NCBI RefSeq assembly: GCF_014126825.1
Contig: NZ_CP059900.1
Coordinates: 2,308,954-2,372,953, forward strand
Source: Tomitella gaofuii
GTDB taxonomy: Bacteria; Actinomycetota; Actinomycetes; Mycobacteriales; Mycobacteriaceae
Direction: 5' to 3'
Length of the DNA: 64,000 nucleotides
Numbering within the stretch: the stretch's first letter is position 1; the number at the start of each line of letters is the position of its first letter. This document shows, in pieces, positions 1-9,747 of this stretch. Under the pieces are notes generated by a model that saw only the letters and a program-made list of their open reading frames with translations, did not search any database and was not told the origin of the DNA. A program made the translations under genes and the position numbers.

Positions 1-147
1 ATGGTGCAGCGACGAGGCGACGCGATGACCGCCGAGGGGCGACTGGCGCTGGCGCACGCCCAGATCGCGCTGCTCCCGGACGACCTGTCCCGCACCCGCG
101 GTCACTGGGGCGATTTGCGACAGTTCCTCCACGCCCTCGCCGCCTGA
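1..147 (+). CDS. 3' end of an unidentified gene (partial)
   Basis: An open frame runs from the first base of the window to a TGA at 145-147 and encodes 48 residues. There is an ATG at base 1 and another at base 25, but no ribosome-binding site can be judged because the window begins here, so this is most likely the C-terminus of a longer upstream gene. The peptide is helical-looking and Ala/Leu/Arg-rich with no motif I recognise. It converges tail-to-tail with the lipoate ligase gene, 15 bases away. Confidence 0.35.
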   Translation: MVQRRGDAMTAEGRLALAHAQIALLPDDLSRTRGHWGDLRQFLHALAA

Positions 148-162
148 TCGCGCGCGTCTGCT

Positions 163-1212
163 CTACGGGACGCGGCGCGTCCACTCCCTGCTGGAGAACT
201 TGCTGTCCACCAGTTCCCGCGCCCGGGCCAGCTCGGCCTCGGTGTAGTCGGCATCCCGGGTGGCGTAGTGCGCCCGGAAGTGCGCGGCGAACGCGTCGAT
301 GATGTCGGCGCGCGCCATGCCGGTCTGCGAGCGCATAGGGTCCACACGCTTGGCCGCGCTGCGGATGCCCTTGTCGGAGAGCTTCTCCTTGCCCACCCGC
401 AGGACCTGGCCCATCTTCTCCGCGTCGATGTCGTACGCCATCGTCACGTGGTGCAGCACGGCGCCGGAGGCGAATCGCTTCTGCGCCGCGCCGGCGATCT
501 TGCCCTTGTCGGAGGCGATGTCGTTGAGCGGCACGTAGCGGGCGGTGATGCCGACGTCGGCGAGCGCGCCCATCACCCACTGGTCGAGGAACTCGTAGGA
601 GCGCTCGAAGCTGAGCCCCTCCACCAGCGAGGCGGGCACCGCCAACGAATACGTGATGCAATTGCCCGGCTCCATGAACATGGCGCCGCCGCCGGAGATG
701 CGCCGCACGATACCGATACCGTGACGCTCCGCGGCCGCCTCGTCCACCTCGTTGCGCACCGATTGGAACGAGCCGATCACCACCAGCGGCGAGTCCCAGT
801 CCCAGAACCGCAGCGTGGGCGGGCGCTCGCCCAGTGCCACTTCCCGGCTGATGACCTCGTCGAGCGCCACGTGCATCGCCGGGTCCAGCACGGCCGGGTC
901 GATGACGTCGAAGGTGTGGTCCTGCCAGCCGGTCGCCCGCCCCAGCGCACGCCGGATCGCGATGCCCACCGACTCCGGGGTGAAGCCGATCATCGACACG
1001 TCCGGACTCAGCGCCCCGCTGATCGCCTGCCCCAGCTGGGCCGCGTCGGCGGTGACGGGCATCCCGGTGACCGCCGCGTTGAGATCCTCCAGGGCGTCGT
1101 CGGGTTCCAGGAAGAAATCGCCGGACACGTGCACCCGCGACAGCCGCCCGTCGTCCACGTCCACCTCGGCCGCGACCAGCTTGCCGCCGGGCACCTTGTA
1201 CTCACCGCGCAT
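163..1212 (-). CDS. lplA: Lipoate-protein ligase A family protein, accessory domain at the N-terminus
   Basis: Predicted 349-residue cytosolic ligase that activates lipoate (or octanoate) with ATP and attaches it to a lysine of E2/GcvH-type lipoyl domains. The catalytic BPL/LplA fold covers about residues 95-330. It has the family glycine-rich motif RRISGGGAMF and the lysine motif SDKGKIAGAAQKR, whose lysine contacts the acyl-adenylate. Residues 1-75, beginning EYKVPGGKL and running through the FFLEPD segment, resemble the accessory domain found C-terminal in E. coli LplA or as separate LplB in archaea, so the domain order is reversed here. The ATG at 1212 fits the KVPGGK start seen in LplB-type domains. 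It lies just downstream of, and reads the same way as, the WYL regulator gene (9-base gap), so the two may be cotranscribed. Confidence 0.85.
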   Translation of the reverse strand: MRGEYKVPGGKLVAAEVDVDDGRLSRVHVSGDFFLEPDDALEDLNAAVTGMPVTADAAQLGQAISGALSPDVSMIGFTPESVGIAIRRALGRATGWQDHTFDVIDPAVLDPAMHVALDEVISREVALGERPPTLRFWDWDSPLVVIGSFQSVRNEVDEAAAERHGIGIVRRISGGGAMFMEPGNCITYSLAVPASLVEGLSFERSYEFLDQWVMGALADVGITARYVPLNDIASDKGKIAGAAQKRFASGAVLHHVTMAYDIDAEKMGQVLRVGKEKLSDKGIRSAAKRVDPMRSQTGMARADIIDAFAAHFRAHYATRDADYTEAELARARELVDSKFSSREWTRRVP

Positions 1213-1221
1213 GGCCCCAAC

Positions 1222-2196
1222 CTATCCCGCCGCCCGGGCCAGGTGCTCCGCCAGGCGCCGGCACTCGCCGACCAGCTCCGGTGGCGACACCACCCGGAAC
1301 TCGATGCCGTGCAGCGCGAGCCGCATCAGCAGCGCGTGCCGGTGCGTGCCGCGGATGCGGACCGTGAAGTCGCCGGTGCCCAGCACGTCCACCTCGGCTT
1401 CCTGATGGCGGATCGCCTCTTCCACTTCCCGCAGCGGCGCGCGGATCCGCAACTCGGCATCGTGCCACTCGTGGTACACGTGCGGAAACAGGTCGTCCCG
1501 CCGCCCCGGCGGCAGCGGACGGGGGTCGAAGCGACGGCGGGAGGGGCCCACAGCGTGCACCTCGTCGAGCCGTTGCAGCGTCCAGGCATGGTGGCGACGG
1601 TCGAATCCCACCACGTACCAGTGCGGGTGCCGGAACAGCAGCCGGTGCGGCTCGAAGAATGCGGCGCGAACCAGCCCCTCGCGGGTCTTCGTCGTCCATC
1701 GCAGCAGGAAGCGGGCGGCGATGGCCTGCGTGACGGTGAACAGCATGGCCGCGTCGACGGGCGGGGCCAGGCTGAGCAGGGGTTGGATCCGTCCGCATTC
1801 GACCGCGGTGCGCCGGTGCAGCCGTTCCGGCAGGAAGCTCTCCAGCTTGGCCAGGGCTCTCGCGGCGGCCGCGTCGAATGCGCCGCCGGCGATCGGTGAG
1901 GCCGGGTCCGCGGTGCCCGCGACCACCGCCAGCCCGACGGCGGCCGCCACCGCCTCGTCGTCGTCGAGCGACAGCGGCGGCATGTTCCGACCGCGGGTCA
2001 GCCGGTACTCGCCGCGCGGCCCAGGCGTGGAAGCGATCGCGAATCCGAGCGCGCGCAGCCGCGCCACGTCGCTGCGGATCGTCCGCGTACTGGTGCCGAG
2101 CTTGTCCGCCAACTCCTCCCCCGGGCGGCTGCCACCCTCCTGTAGCGCTCCGACCAGCATGAACATCCTCTGTGCGACATCCCCCATGTCCTTCAT
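1222..2196 (-). CDS. WYL-domain transcriptional regulator (HTH_11-WYL, PafC/YafY-like)
   Basis: A 324-residue regulator. Residues 1-70 form a winged helix (DeoR/HTH_11 type, segment STRTIRSDVARLRALGF is the recognition helix). About 140-215 is a WYL domain with the signature HWYVVGFDRRHHAW, and a C-terminal WCX-like extension ends near residue 320. WYL domains bind nucleic-acid-derived ligands and commonly regulate defence or DNA-repair genes. It is divergent from the JetABC operon, with 375 bases between the two starts, so it may control that operon; this is inference. The ATG at 2196 precedes another in-frame Met; longer upstream starts would overlap the intergenic repeat and are unlikely. 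Confidence 0.85.
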   Translation of the reverse strand: MKDMGDVAQRMFMLVGALQEGGSRPGEELADKLGTSTRTIRSDVARLRALGFAIASTPGPRGEYRLTRGRNMPPLSLDDDEAVAAAVGLAVVAGTADPASPIAGGAFDAAAARALAKLESFLPERLHRRTAVECGRIQPLLSLAPPVDAAMLFTVTQAIAARFLLRWTTKTREGLVRAAFFEPHRLLFRHPHWYVVGFDRRHHAWTLQRLDEVHAVGPSRRRFDPRPLPPGRRDDLFPHVYHEWHDAELRIRAPLREVEEAIRHQEAEVDVLGTGDFTVRIRGTHRHALLMRLALHGIEFRVVSPPELVGECRRLAEHLARAAG

Positions 2197-2202
2197 TCTG
2201 TC

Positions 2203-2346
2203 CTAGGGATCGCGGATGCAAACGCGTTGCGCGACACGCTGTGGACAACAGGCAGGTTTCCCACAGGCGGCGAAGTCCGCATCAGTGAACAGCAGGTTTC
2301 GTGCTATGCGGCGCGGGCAAACCGCACGCGATCTCTTCCGCGATCC
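2203..2346. repeat. REP/BIME-like inverted pair, copy A
   Basis: The 375-base space between the WYL regulator and jetA holds two inverted copies of a roughly 25-nt unit. One reads forward at 2203-2232 (core CTAGGGATCGCGGA), the other in reverse at 2324-2346 (reverse complement GGATCGCGGAAGAGATCGCG). Related inverted pairs lie at 28651-28776 and 34034-34146. The rest of this space shows no gene I can support, although a frame without a good start runs through it into jetA. Confidence 0.5.
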
Positions 2347-2571
2347 GCAGCCTGCAGAGAGACACATCGCCTCCCCCGACCGGCCAGAGAACGCGCGGTT
2401 CCGACTACCAGATCGCACCGCCGACTGCATGTCGAGAGCATCGTCCGCAGCCGTCCGCGCGCAAGATCACACCGCCCCATGCCTCACCCCGCACGCGGCG
2501 CCCGATACCTCTATCCTCGGCTTCGGCCGATCCTCGGCTGCCACCCCAGGAGCTCCGATCGAAAGGCGACG

Positions 2572-4221
2572 ATGGACCAGGCGGACGCACCGGCCGAGAC
2601 CCCCAGGCCGTTCGCTCACCTGCAACAGCCGGGAGCCCCGCTGTATCGCGCGATCATGGGCACGTTCGTGCAGGCCAAGCGCAGGTTCATCGTGCACCTG
2701 CGGCCGGAGGACATCCGCGCGATGCTCCCGGACCACGGCCGCACGCCCGCCGAAAGCCCGTCTCTCGACGGCGCCCTCGCCTCGCTGGAGCACTGGGGGA
2801 ACCTGCGTTCGGACCCGGACACCAGCCGGGTGACCAGCGTCGAGGAGTTCCGGCGGGCCCGCTACCTGTACCAGATGACCGACCACGGCCAGGCCGCCGA
2901 GGACGCGCTGCAGACGTACGAGGCGGCGCTGGGCCGGCGCGGGTCCCTGCAGTCGGTGGCGCTCGACGATATCGCCGGACGCCTGCGCGAGCTGCACACG
3001 CTCGCGTCGTCCGGCACCCCGGAGCCGGGCGCCACCCACCTGGCGCTGCGCACGCTCGTCGATCGCTTCGAGGATCTGGCCGCCAACGCGCAGGCCTTCA
3101 TGTCCGCCCTGGCCCGGACCATCGACGTGCAGGACGCCGAGGCCGACGCCTTCGTCGCCTACAAGGAACGCCTCATCGAATACCTCGAACGCTTCATCAA
3201 GGACTTGGTGGGCACCGGCGCGGAGATCGCGCGGCTCGTCGAACAGATCGAGGACCTGGGTGTGGACCGGCTGCTGCGGATGGCCGCCGAGCGCGACACG
3301 CGCGACACCGCCCCGGGCCCCGCCGACGCCGGCGACACCGCCGACGCGGTCCTGGCGCGCAGCCTCGCGCTCTGGCGCGACCGATGGCAGGGGTTCCGCG
3401 CCTGGTTCATCGGCAGCGCGCACCACCCCAGCCAGGCGATGGTGCTGCGCGGCCAGGCGCGTTCGGCGATCCCCCGTCTGCTGCAGGTGGTCTCGGCCCT
3501 GCACGACCGGCGTTCGAGGCGCTCCGATCGCGCCGCAGACTTCCGCGCCCTCGCGCAGTGGTTCGCCGAGGCGCCGGACGAGGACGCGATGCACACGCTC
3601 TGGCGGTCCGCATTCGGCTTGCAGCCGTCCCGGCACCTCGGCGTGGACGCCGACACCCTCGAGGCGCGCGCCTACGACCCGGTCCCCCCGGAGACGCCGT
3701 GGGCCGACGCGCCGCCGCTGCTCATCAGCCCACGCCTGCGCCGCACCGGCAGCTACGAACGCCGCGGGCGGCCCGCCCAGGTGCTCGACCGTTCCCTCGC
3801 GCGTCGGCATCTGGCCGAGCGCGCGGCCCAGGAGGTGCGGGAGACGGCGCGCGCACGGGCACGGCTCGCCACCGGCGGGCCCGTGCGGCTGTCGGACGTG
3901 GGCACGCTGGAGCCGGCCGAGTTCCGGTTGTTCCTGGGGCTGCTCGGCGATGCGCTCGCCGCCAAGCCGCTCGGCGCGCGCACGGTGGAGGTGAGCACCG
4001 GCGACGGCGCCATGGCGATCCGGCTGAGCGAATGCGATGCCGCCGGGCCCGAGGCAGGCGAGTCCGGCGCTGCGATGGCCGAGATCCGCACCCCCGACGG
4101 GATCCTGCGCGGGCCGGACCACATCGTCGAAATCCGCGACCTCACCGCCGCGCCCACCGGCGTTGCCGGCCCTGTGGGAGACGAAGCCCCGCTCCCCGAG
4201 TTCGCCCGCCGGGGCGCCTGA
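2572..4221 (+). CDS. jetA: Wadjet type II-like JetA (TIGR02677 family)
   Basis: A 549-residue protein resembling the first subunit of Wadjet-type SMC (JetABCD/EptABCD/MksBEFG) systems, which recognise and restrict plasmids and other circular DNA. JetA is the kleisin-like subunit. The N-terminal motif LYRAIMGTFVQAKRRFIVHL and the RRTGSYERRGRP segment near residue 395 are of the TIGR02677 type. I chose the ATG at 2572, preceded by GAAAGG, because everything upstream lies in the repeat-bearing intergenic space although the frame stays open to 2227. One base separates its stop from jetB, so the genes are translationally linked. Start and family are judged by eye from sequence resemblance. Confidence 0.85.
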   Translation: MDQADAPAETPRPFAHLQQPGAPLYRAIMGTFVQAKRRFIVHLRPEDIRAMLPDHGRTPAESPSLDGALASLEHWGNLRSDPDTSRVTSVEEFRRARYLYQMTDHGQAAEDALQTYEAALGRRGSLQSVALDDIAGRLRELHTLASSGTPEPGATHLALRTLVDRFEDLAANAQAFMSALARTIDVQDAEADAFVAYKERLIEYLERFIKDLVGTGAEIARLVEQIEDLGVDRLLRMAAERDTRDTAPGPADAGDTADAVLARSLALWRDRWQGFRAWFIGSAHHPSQAMVLRGQARSAIPRLLQVVSALHDRRSRRSDRAADFRALAQWFAEAPDEDAMHTLWRSAFGLQPSRHLGVDADTLEARAYDPVPPETPWADAPPLLISPRLRRTGSYERRGRPAQVLDRSLARRHLAERAAQEVRETARARARLATGGPVRLSDVGTLEPAEFRLFLGLLGDALAAKPLGARTVEVSTGDGAMAIRLSECDAAGPEAGESGAAMAEIRTPDGILRGPDHIVEIRDLTAAPTGVAGPVGDEAPLPEFARRGA

Positions 4222-4222
4222 C

Positions 4223-5602
4223 ATGGCAGGTTCACTGACCGATGCGCTGGCGCAGTCGCGCGACGACGAGCGCCGCCGGGCCGCGCGCGCGATCCTGCGG
4301 CGCCCGCTGCTGCGCGCCGACGGGCCGGACGCGGAATCGTTCGCGCTGGTGCAGCGCCACTCGGCGCACCTGCGCGCCTGGTTCCACACGCACGCCGGGT
4401 GGTCACTGCTCGTCACCCCGGAACTCGCACGGTTGACTAAGACGATGGACGCGGACGGCCCCGGCGCGCACACCCACCCCGCCGTCACCGCGCGCCCCCG
4501 CCGGCCGTTCACCCGCCGCCGGTACGTGCTCGCGTGCCTGCTGCTCGCGGTGCTCTCCCGCGCCGACGCCCAGATCACGCTCGGCGGACTCGCCGACGAC
4601 GTGCTGCTGGCGGCCGCCGACCCGGATCTGGCGGCCACCGGCCTGGAGTTCACGTTGGACAGCCGGGCGCAACGCGGCGACCTGGCGGCGGCGGTGCGTC
4701 TGCTCATCGAGTACGGCGTGCTCAGCCGGGTGGCGGGCGACGAGGACCTGTTCGTCGAGGACACCGGCGACGTGCTCTACGACGTGCACCGGCGCGCACT
4801 GGCGGGGATGCTCGCGTCGGCGCGCGGGCCCTCGACGATCGCCACCGCTGCATCATCCGGCCCCGCCGAGCGCTTCGCCGAACGCCTGGCGCGGCTCACG
4901 TTCGAGCCGCCCGCGGGCTCGGAGCAGCTGGGCGACGAGCGCATCCGCCGGTGGCTGACGCGGCGACTGCTCGACGACCCGGTCGTCTACTACGACGACC
5001 TTTCCCCGCGGGCGCGCGCACTGCTGGACGGCCGGCGGGCCGCGTTGACCGGGGCTGTCGCCGACCTGACGGGGCTCGTCCCCGAGGTGCGGGCGGAGGG
5101 CATCGCGATGGTCGACCCGGACGGGACGCTCACCGACGTCCGCATGCCGGAGGGCGGCACCGACGGGCACGCGGCGCTGCTGCTGGCCACCCACCTCGCC
5201 ACCGTCGACGTGCCCGTGCAGGTCGCGGAGCTCGAGTCGCTGATCCGGTCGCGCGCGCACGGATTCGCCGCACAAGGCTTTTGGCGCCGCGGCGCGGCGG
5301 AGCCGGGTGCGGACCGGATCATCGTGCGCACCGCGCTGGACCGCCTCGAGGCGCTGGGGCTGATCCGGCGCGGGCGCGGGGCCGACGGGGAGCCGACGGT
5401 GCAGCCGCGGCCCGCCATCGCCCGGTACGCCGTGACCGCGCCCGCCGCCGACGGCGTCATGGAGCTCCCCGGCCCTGAGGATCCCGACACCGCGAATCCT
5501 GAGGTCGAGCATTCCGACGCAGGGCACCCCGGCACTGCGCTCGCCGTCGAAGACCAGCCCGCAGAGCACTCGAGCAGACACACGGAGGAACACGCCCGGT
5601 GA
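4223..5602 (+). CDS. jetB: Wadjet type II-like JetB (TIGR02678 family)
   Basis: A 459-residue protein in the position and style of JetB, the tandem winged-helix (KITE/MukE-like) subunit of Wadjet SMC complexes. The N-terminus is a helical winged-helix segment (RRAARAILRRPLLRA). The middle contains the RRRYVLACLLLAVLSRADAQ segment near residue 95 that I associate with TIGR02678. The tail after residue 415 is low-complexity acidic and probably disordered. The start ATG follows the jetA stop by one base, and the stop overlaps the GTG start of jetC, as expected of a stoichiometric complex. Confidence 0.85.
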   Translation: MAGSLTDALAQSRDDERRRAARAILRRPLLRADGPDAESFALVQRHSAHLRAWFHTHAGWSLLVTPELARLTKTMDADGPGAHTHPAVTARPRRPFTRRRYVLACLLLAVLSRADAQITLGGLADDVLLAAADPDLAATGLEFTLDSRAQRGDLAAAVRLLIEYGVLSRVAGDEDLFVEDTGDVLYDVHRRALAGMLASARGPSTIATAASSGPAERFAERLARLTFEPPAGSEQLGDERIRRWLTRRLLDDPVVYYDDLSPRARALLDGRRAALTGAVADLTGLVPEVRAEGIAMVDPDGTLTDVRMPEGGTDGHAALLLATHLATVDVPVQVAELESLIRSRAHGFAAQGFWRRGAAEPGADRIIVRTALDRLEALGLIRRGRGADGEPTVQPRPAIARYAVTAPAADGVMELPGPEDPDTANPEVEHSDAGHPGTALAVEDQPAEHSSRHTEEHAR

Positions 5603-8600
5603 GCACGCACACGAGCACGACCGCCGCCGACGCGCTGCCCGTGCCCGCCCGGGGCCGCTGGCAACCGCTGCGCGCCGGCCTGGTGGACCTGTTCTACTAC
5701 GACCGCGAGGAGTTCTGGTTCCGCGACGGGCGCCTGCTGCTGCGCGGCAACAACGGCACCGGCAAGTCCAAGGTGCTGGCGCTCATGCTCCCGTTCCTGC
5801 TGGACGCCGACCTGTCGGCGCACCGCGTGGAGCCGGACGCCGATCCGAAGAAGCGCATGGAGTGGAACCTGTTGCTGGGCGGCGCCTACGACCATTCCGA
5901 GCGCCTGGGCTACACCTGGCTGGAGTTCGGCCGGGTCGACGACGACGGCACCGCGCACTACTGCACCATCGGCGCCGGGCTCAAGGCGGTGGAGGGACGC
6001 GGCATGCTGCCGCCGTGGTTCTTCGTCACCCCGCAGCGCATCGGGGCGGGCCTCGAGCTGGTCGACCACTCGCGCACCGTGCTCACCAAGGACCGGCTGT
6101 CGGCCGCGCTGGACGGGCACGGCACCCGCTTCGACCGCGCGGGCGAGTACCGGCGTGCCGTCGACGAGGCGCTGTTCGGCCTGGGCGCCCAGCGCTACGG
6201 CGCCCTCGTCGACCTGCTGGTGCAACTGCGCCAGCCGCAGCTGTCCAAGCGGCCCAGCGAGAAGGCACTGTCCGCGGCGCTGACCGAGGCGCTGCCGCCC
6301 CTGGATCCGGCGCTGCTGTCGGTGGCGGCCGAGTCGTTCCGCAGCCTGCAGGAGGACCGCGAGGAGCTCGACGGCCTGCGCGAATCGCAGAGCGCCACCG
6401 CGCGTTTCGTCGGCGTCTACGGTGCGTACGCACGGGTGGCGGCGCGCCGCCAGGCCGCCGGACCGCTCGCCGCGCAGGGCAGGTCCCGGCAGCTCGAGCA
6501 GCAGCTCCTCGACGCACAGACCCAATACACCGACGCGGAGGGGCAGGCCGAGGGGGCGCGCGACCGCATCGCCGAGGCGGGCGACCGGATCGCGACGCTG
6601 CGCACGCAGGACGCGGCGCTGCGCGACAGCACTGCCATGGACGCCGCGCGCGAGCTCGATGCGGCCCGTGCGGCGGCGCGCGAACGGGAGGCCGACGCCG
6701 ACCGCATCGCCGGCGAAGCCCGGCAGTCGGAGGCGACGCGCGACCGGCTGGCCGACCGCGCCGCCGCGGCCAACGACGCGCTGGCCGAGGCGCAGCAGCG
6801 CCTGCACGGTGCGCGGGCGCGCGCCTCGGAACGGGCGGGGGCCGCCGGCCTGGCCGACGGCGCGCACGAGGCGGACGAGGCGCAGCGGCGGGTCGACGCC
6901 CAGCTGCGCGCCCTGGACCGGGTGCGCGCGCTCGCCGACGACGCCGCCCTGGGCGAACGGGCGTTGGCCGACGCGCGGCGGCGGCTCGACGACGTCGCCT
7001 CGCGCGCCGACGCGGCCGAGTCGCGGATCGCCTCCGCGCGCCGCGCCGTCGAGGAAGAGGCCGAGTCGTTCACCGACTCGGTGCGCACCCACCTTTCCAC
7101 GACACGCGAACTGCAGGTGGCGGACCCGGCGGCGCTGTTCGCCGAGCTGGCCGACTGGTGCGGCTCCCCCTCGGGGCGCGGGCCCGTCGCCCCCCACCTC
7201 GACGCCGCGGAGTCTCGCGCCCGTGAGCAGCTCACCGCCCGCCGCGCCGGGCTGTCGGCGGAACTGTCGGGGCGGCGCACCCGCCGGGCGGCGTGGGAGG
7301 ACGAGCTCGTCTCCGCCGAGTCCGGCGAGGACGCGGTGCCGCCGGTGCCGTACACCCGCCACCGGTCCCCCGGCGCCGGAGCGGACACGGGGGCCCCGTT
7401 GTGGCGGGTGACGGACTTCGCCCCGCACGTCACCGACGCCGAGCGGGCGGGCATCGAGGCCGCGCTCGAGGCGTCGGGGATCCTCGACGCCCGCATCGAC
7501 TCCGACGGCGGCGTCACACACCCGTCGGCCGGTGAGCTGATCCTCGCTCCCGAGGCCGCGCCCGAGGCCGGCCCCTCTGCGCCGGGGGCGCACACCCTCG
7601 CGGCGGTGCTCGTCCCTGCGGCGGACCCCGAGGACACGGCCGCGGCCGCGCTGCCGACGGACGCGATCACGGTGGTGCTCGGCAGCATCGGCCTGGGTCC
7701 CGACAGCGGCCGCGCGTGCTGGGTGGCGCCCGACGGCCGGTTCCGCATGGGTGTACTCGCCGGCGCCTGGTCCAAGCCCGGCGCCCAGTACATCGGGCGC
7801 GGAGCCCGCGAGCAGGCGCGTCGGGCCCGGCTGCAGCGGTTGACCGGGGAGATCGCGGAGATCGACGCGCAGTCGGCCACCCTGGGCGAGCAGGATTCCG
7901 TTCTCGCCCAGCGCCTCACAACCCTCTCGGCGGAGCGCGCGGGTGCGCCGTCGGACGACGCGGTGCGCAGCGCCCGCCACGCGGTGGTGGCGTTGCAGAA
8001 CGAGCTGCGCCGCCTGCACGAGGAGCGCGACACCGCCGCCGACGCCGTCGAGGAGGCCGCGGCGGAGCACCGGACCGCGGCGGAGTCGCTCCACGAGGAC
8101 GCGGCCGACACCGGGCTGCCCGCGGCGCCGGCGGATCTCGACCGTATCCGCGACGCGCTCGGCGACTACCGCGTCGCGCTGGCCGATTTGTGGCCCGCGG
8201 CCGCGGCGGCGACCGCGGCGAAGGAGGCGTACGCCCAGGCCCGGGACGACCTGGGCCGCAGCGAGGAGGCGCGCGCCGCCGCCACCGAGCGGATGGACGA
8301 CGCCCACGCGGCCGCCGAGCGGGCCCGGGTGCGGTATCAGACGCTGCGCGAGTCGGTCAGCTCGGACGTGGACGAACTGCACGAGCAGCTCGAATCCGTC
8401 CAGCGCCTCATCGCCGCGGCGGAGGCGGAGCAGCACGATGCGCGGCGCGATGAACGCGCGGCGCTGGAGGCCCGCGGCAAGGCGGACGGCCGCCGCCAGG
8501 AGCTCGCCGTCGAGGACGAGGCGGCGCGGGCCGCGCTCGCGGCGGCGGCGGACGGGTTCCGCCGGTTCGCCGCCTCGGGGCTGCTGGACCTGGCCCTGGC

Positions 8601-9747
8601 CGCCGGCTCCGGGGACCACGGCACGGCCGGCGATGCGCAGTCCGGTGCTCCCACTGCGCCGACGGATCACTCCACGGACGGGGTCGTCGCGTTCGCCCGC
8701 GCCGTCGACCGCGCGCTGGCCGGCGTCGACGCCGGCGACGCCGCGTGGCGGCGCACGCGTCAGCGGGTGACCGACGAGCACAAGGCCCTCGAAGACGTGC
8801 TGGGCCGGCGGGGCGACTCGTCGTCGATGCGGATGGTCGACGATGCGGCCGTCGTCGTCGATGTGACGTTCCGGGGACGCCCCGCGCCCGTCGCCGATCT
8901 CGACGTCATGCTCGCCGCCGAGGTCGCCGAACACGAGCGGCTCCTCACTGCGCGCGAACGCGAGATCCTGGAGAACCATCTGCTGGGCGAGATCTCGACC
9001 ACCATGCAGGAGCTCATCTCCGGCGCCGAGGCGCAGGTGGCGCGGATGAACGACGAGCTGGCGTCGCGACCCACGAGCACCGGCATGCGTCTGCGCCTGG
9101 ACTGGCAGCCGCGCGAGGACGGCCCGGCGGGGCTCGCCGAGGCGCGGCGGATGCTGCGCCGGAGCATCGACGGCTGGTCCGAGGAGGACCGCGAGGCGGT
9201 CGGCGGATTCCTGCAGCGGCGGATCCACGAGGTGCGGGCCCGCGACGCGGGCGGCACGTGGCTGGAGAACCTCGGCGAGGCGCTCGACTACCGCACGTGG
9301 TTCCGGTTCGTCATCGAACGGCACCAGAACGGCAAATGGCGCCCGGCCACCGGGCCCGCCTCGGGCGGCGAGTCGGCGCTGGTGGTGAGCGTGCCGTTGT
9401 TCGCGGCCGCGTCCGCCCACTACAGCTCGGCGGGCAATCCGCACGCGCCCCGGCTGGTGATGCTCGACGAGGCGTTCGCCGGCGTCGACGACAACGCGCG
9501 GGCGAAGTACCTGGGCCTGCTGGCGTCGTTCGACATGGACGTGGTGATGACGAGCGAGCGCGAGTGGGGCTGCTACGCGGAGGTGCCCGGCATCGCCATC
9601 GCCCAGCTGGCGCGCACGGACGGCGTGGAGGCGGTGCTCGTGACCCGGTGGGAGTGGGACGGCGCGCGCAAACTGCATGCGCCCGTGCCGGTCCGCGCCG
9701 ACGCCGCCGCACCCCCGCCCCCGGGTCAGGACGGGCTCTGGGAGTAG
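5599..9747 (+). CDS. jetC: Wadjet type II-like SMC ATPase JetC (TIGR02680 family)
   Basis: A 1382-residue SMC/MukB-like ATPase, the DNA-extruding motor of Wadjet. The N-terminal head carries the P-loop GNNGTGKS at about residues 50-57. Long Ala/Arg/Glu-rich coiled coils cover about 290-640 and 740-1010, separated by a hinge-like globular part. The C-terminal head has an ABC-type signature (ASGGES, about 1254-1259) and Walker B VMLDEAFAGVDD (about 1287-1298). The GTG start overlaps the jetB stop. Strikingly, jetD (TIGR02679, the toprim-like nuclease) is absent: a convergent glycosidase gene ends only 37 bases after the jetC stop. Either jetD lies elsewhere or the system is crippled. Confidence 0.9.
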   Translation: MSTHTSTTAADALPVPARGRWQPLRAGLVDLFYYDREEFWFRDGRLLLRGNNGTGKSKVLALMLPFLLDADLSAHRVEPDADPKKRMEWNLLLGGAYDHSERLGYTWLEFGRVDDDGTAHYCTIGAGLKAVEGRGMLPPWFFVTPQRIGAGLELVDHSRTVLTKDRLSAALDGHGTRFDRAGEYRRAVDEALFGLGAQRYGALVDLLVQLRQPQLSKRPSEKALSAALTEALPPLDPALLSVAAESFRSLQEDREELDGLRESQSATARFVGVYGAYARVAARRQAAGPLAAQGRSRQLEQQLLDAQTQYTDAEGQAEGARDRIAEAGDRIATLRTQDAALRDSTAMDAARELDAARAAAREREADADRIAGEARQSEATRDRLADRAAAANDALAEAQQRLHGARARASERAGAAGLADGAHEADEAQRRVDAQLRALDRVRALADDAALGERALADARRRLDDVASRADAAESRIASARRAVEEEAESFTDSVRTHLSTTRELQVADPAALFAELADWCGSPSGRGPVAPHLDAAESRAREQLTARRAGLSAELSGRRTRRAAWEDELVSAESGEDAVPPVPYTRHRSPGAGADTGAPLWRVTDFAPHVTDAERAGIEAALEASGILDARIDSDGGVTHPSAGELILAPEAAPEAGPSAPGAHTLAAVLVPAADPEDTAAAALPTDAITVVLGSIGLGPDSGRACWVAPDGRFRMGVLAGAWSKPGAQYIGRGAREQARRARLQRLTGEIAEIDAQSATLGEQDSVLAQRLTTLSAERAGAPSDDAVRSARHAVVALQNELRRLHEERDTAADAVEEAAAEHRTAAESLHEDAADTGLPAAPADLDRIRDALGDYRVALADLWPAAAAATAAKEAYAQARDDLGRSEEARAAATERMDDAHAAAERARVRYQTLRESVSSDVDELHEQLESVQRLIAAAEAEQHDARRDERAALEARGKADGRRQELAVEDEAARAALAAAADGFRRFAASGLLDLALAAGSGDHGTAGDAQSGAPTAPTDHSTDGVVAFARAVDRALAGVDAGDAAWRRTRQRVTDEHKALEDVLGRRGDSSSMRMVDDAAVVVDVTFRGRPAPVADLDVMLAAEVAEHERLLTAREREILENHLLGEISTTMQELISGAEAQVARMNDELASRPTSTGMRLRLDWQPREDGPAGLAEARRMLRRSIDGWSEEDREAVGGFLQRRIHEVRARDAGGTWLENLGEALDYRTWFRFVIERHQNGKWRPATGPASGGESALVVSVPLFAAASAHYSSAGNPHAPRLVMLDEAFAGVDDNARAKYLGLLASFDMDVVMTSEREWGCYAEVPGIAIAQLARTDGVEAVLVTRWEWDGARKLHAPVPVRADAAAPPPPGQDGLWE

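Noticed and set aside
2227-2571. N-terminal extension of jetA to 2227
   Set aside because: The stretch covers the inverted repeat pair, lacks a ribosome-binding site and is not JetA-like.
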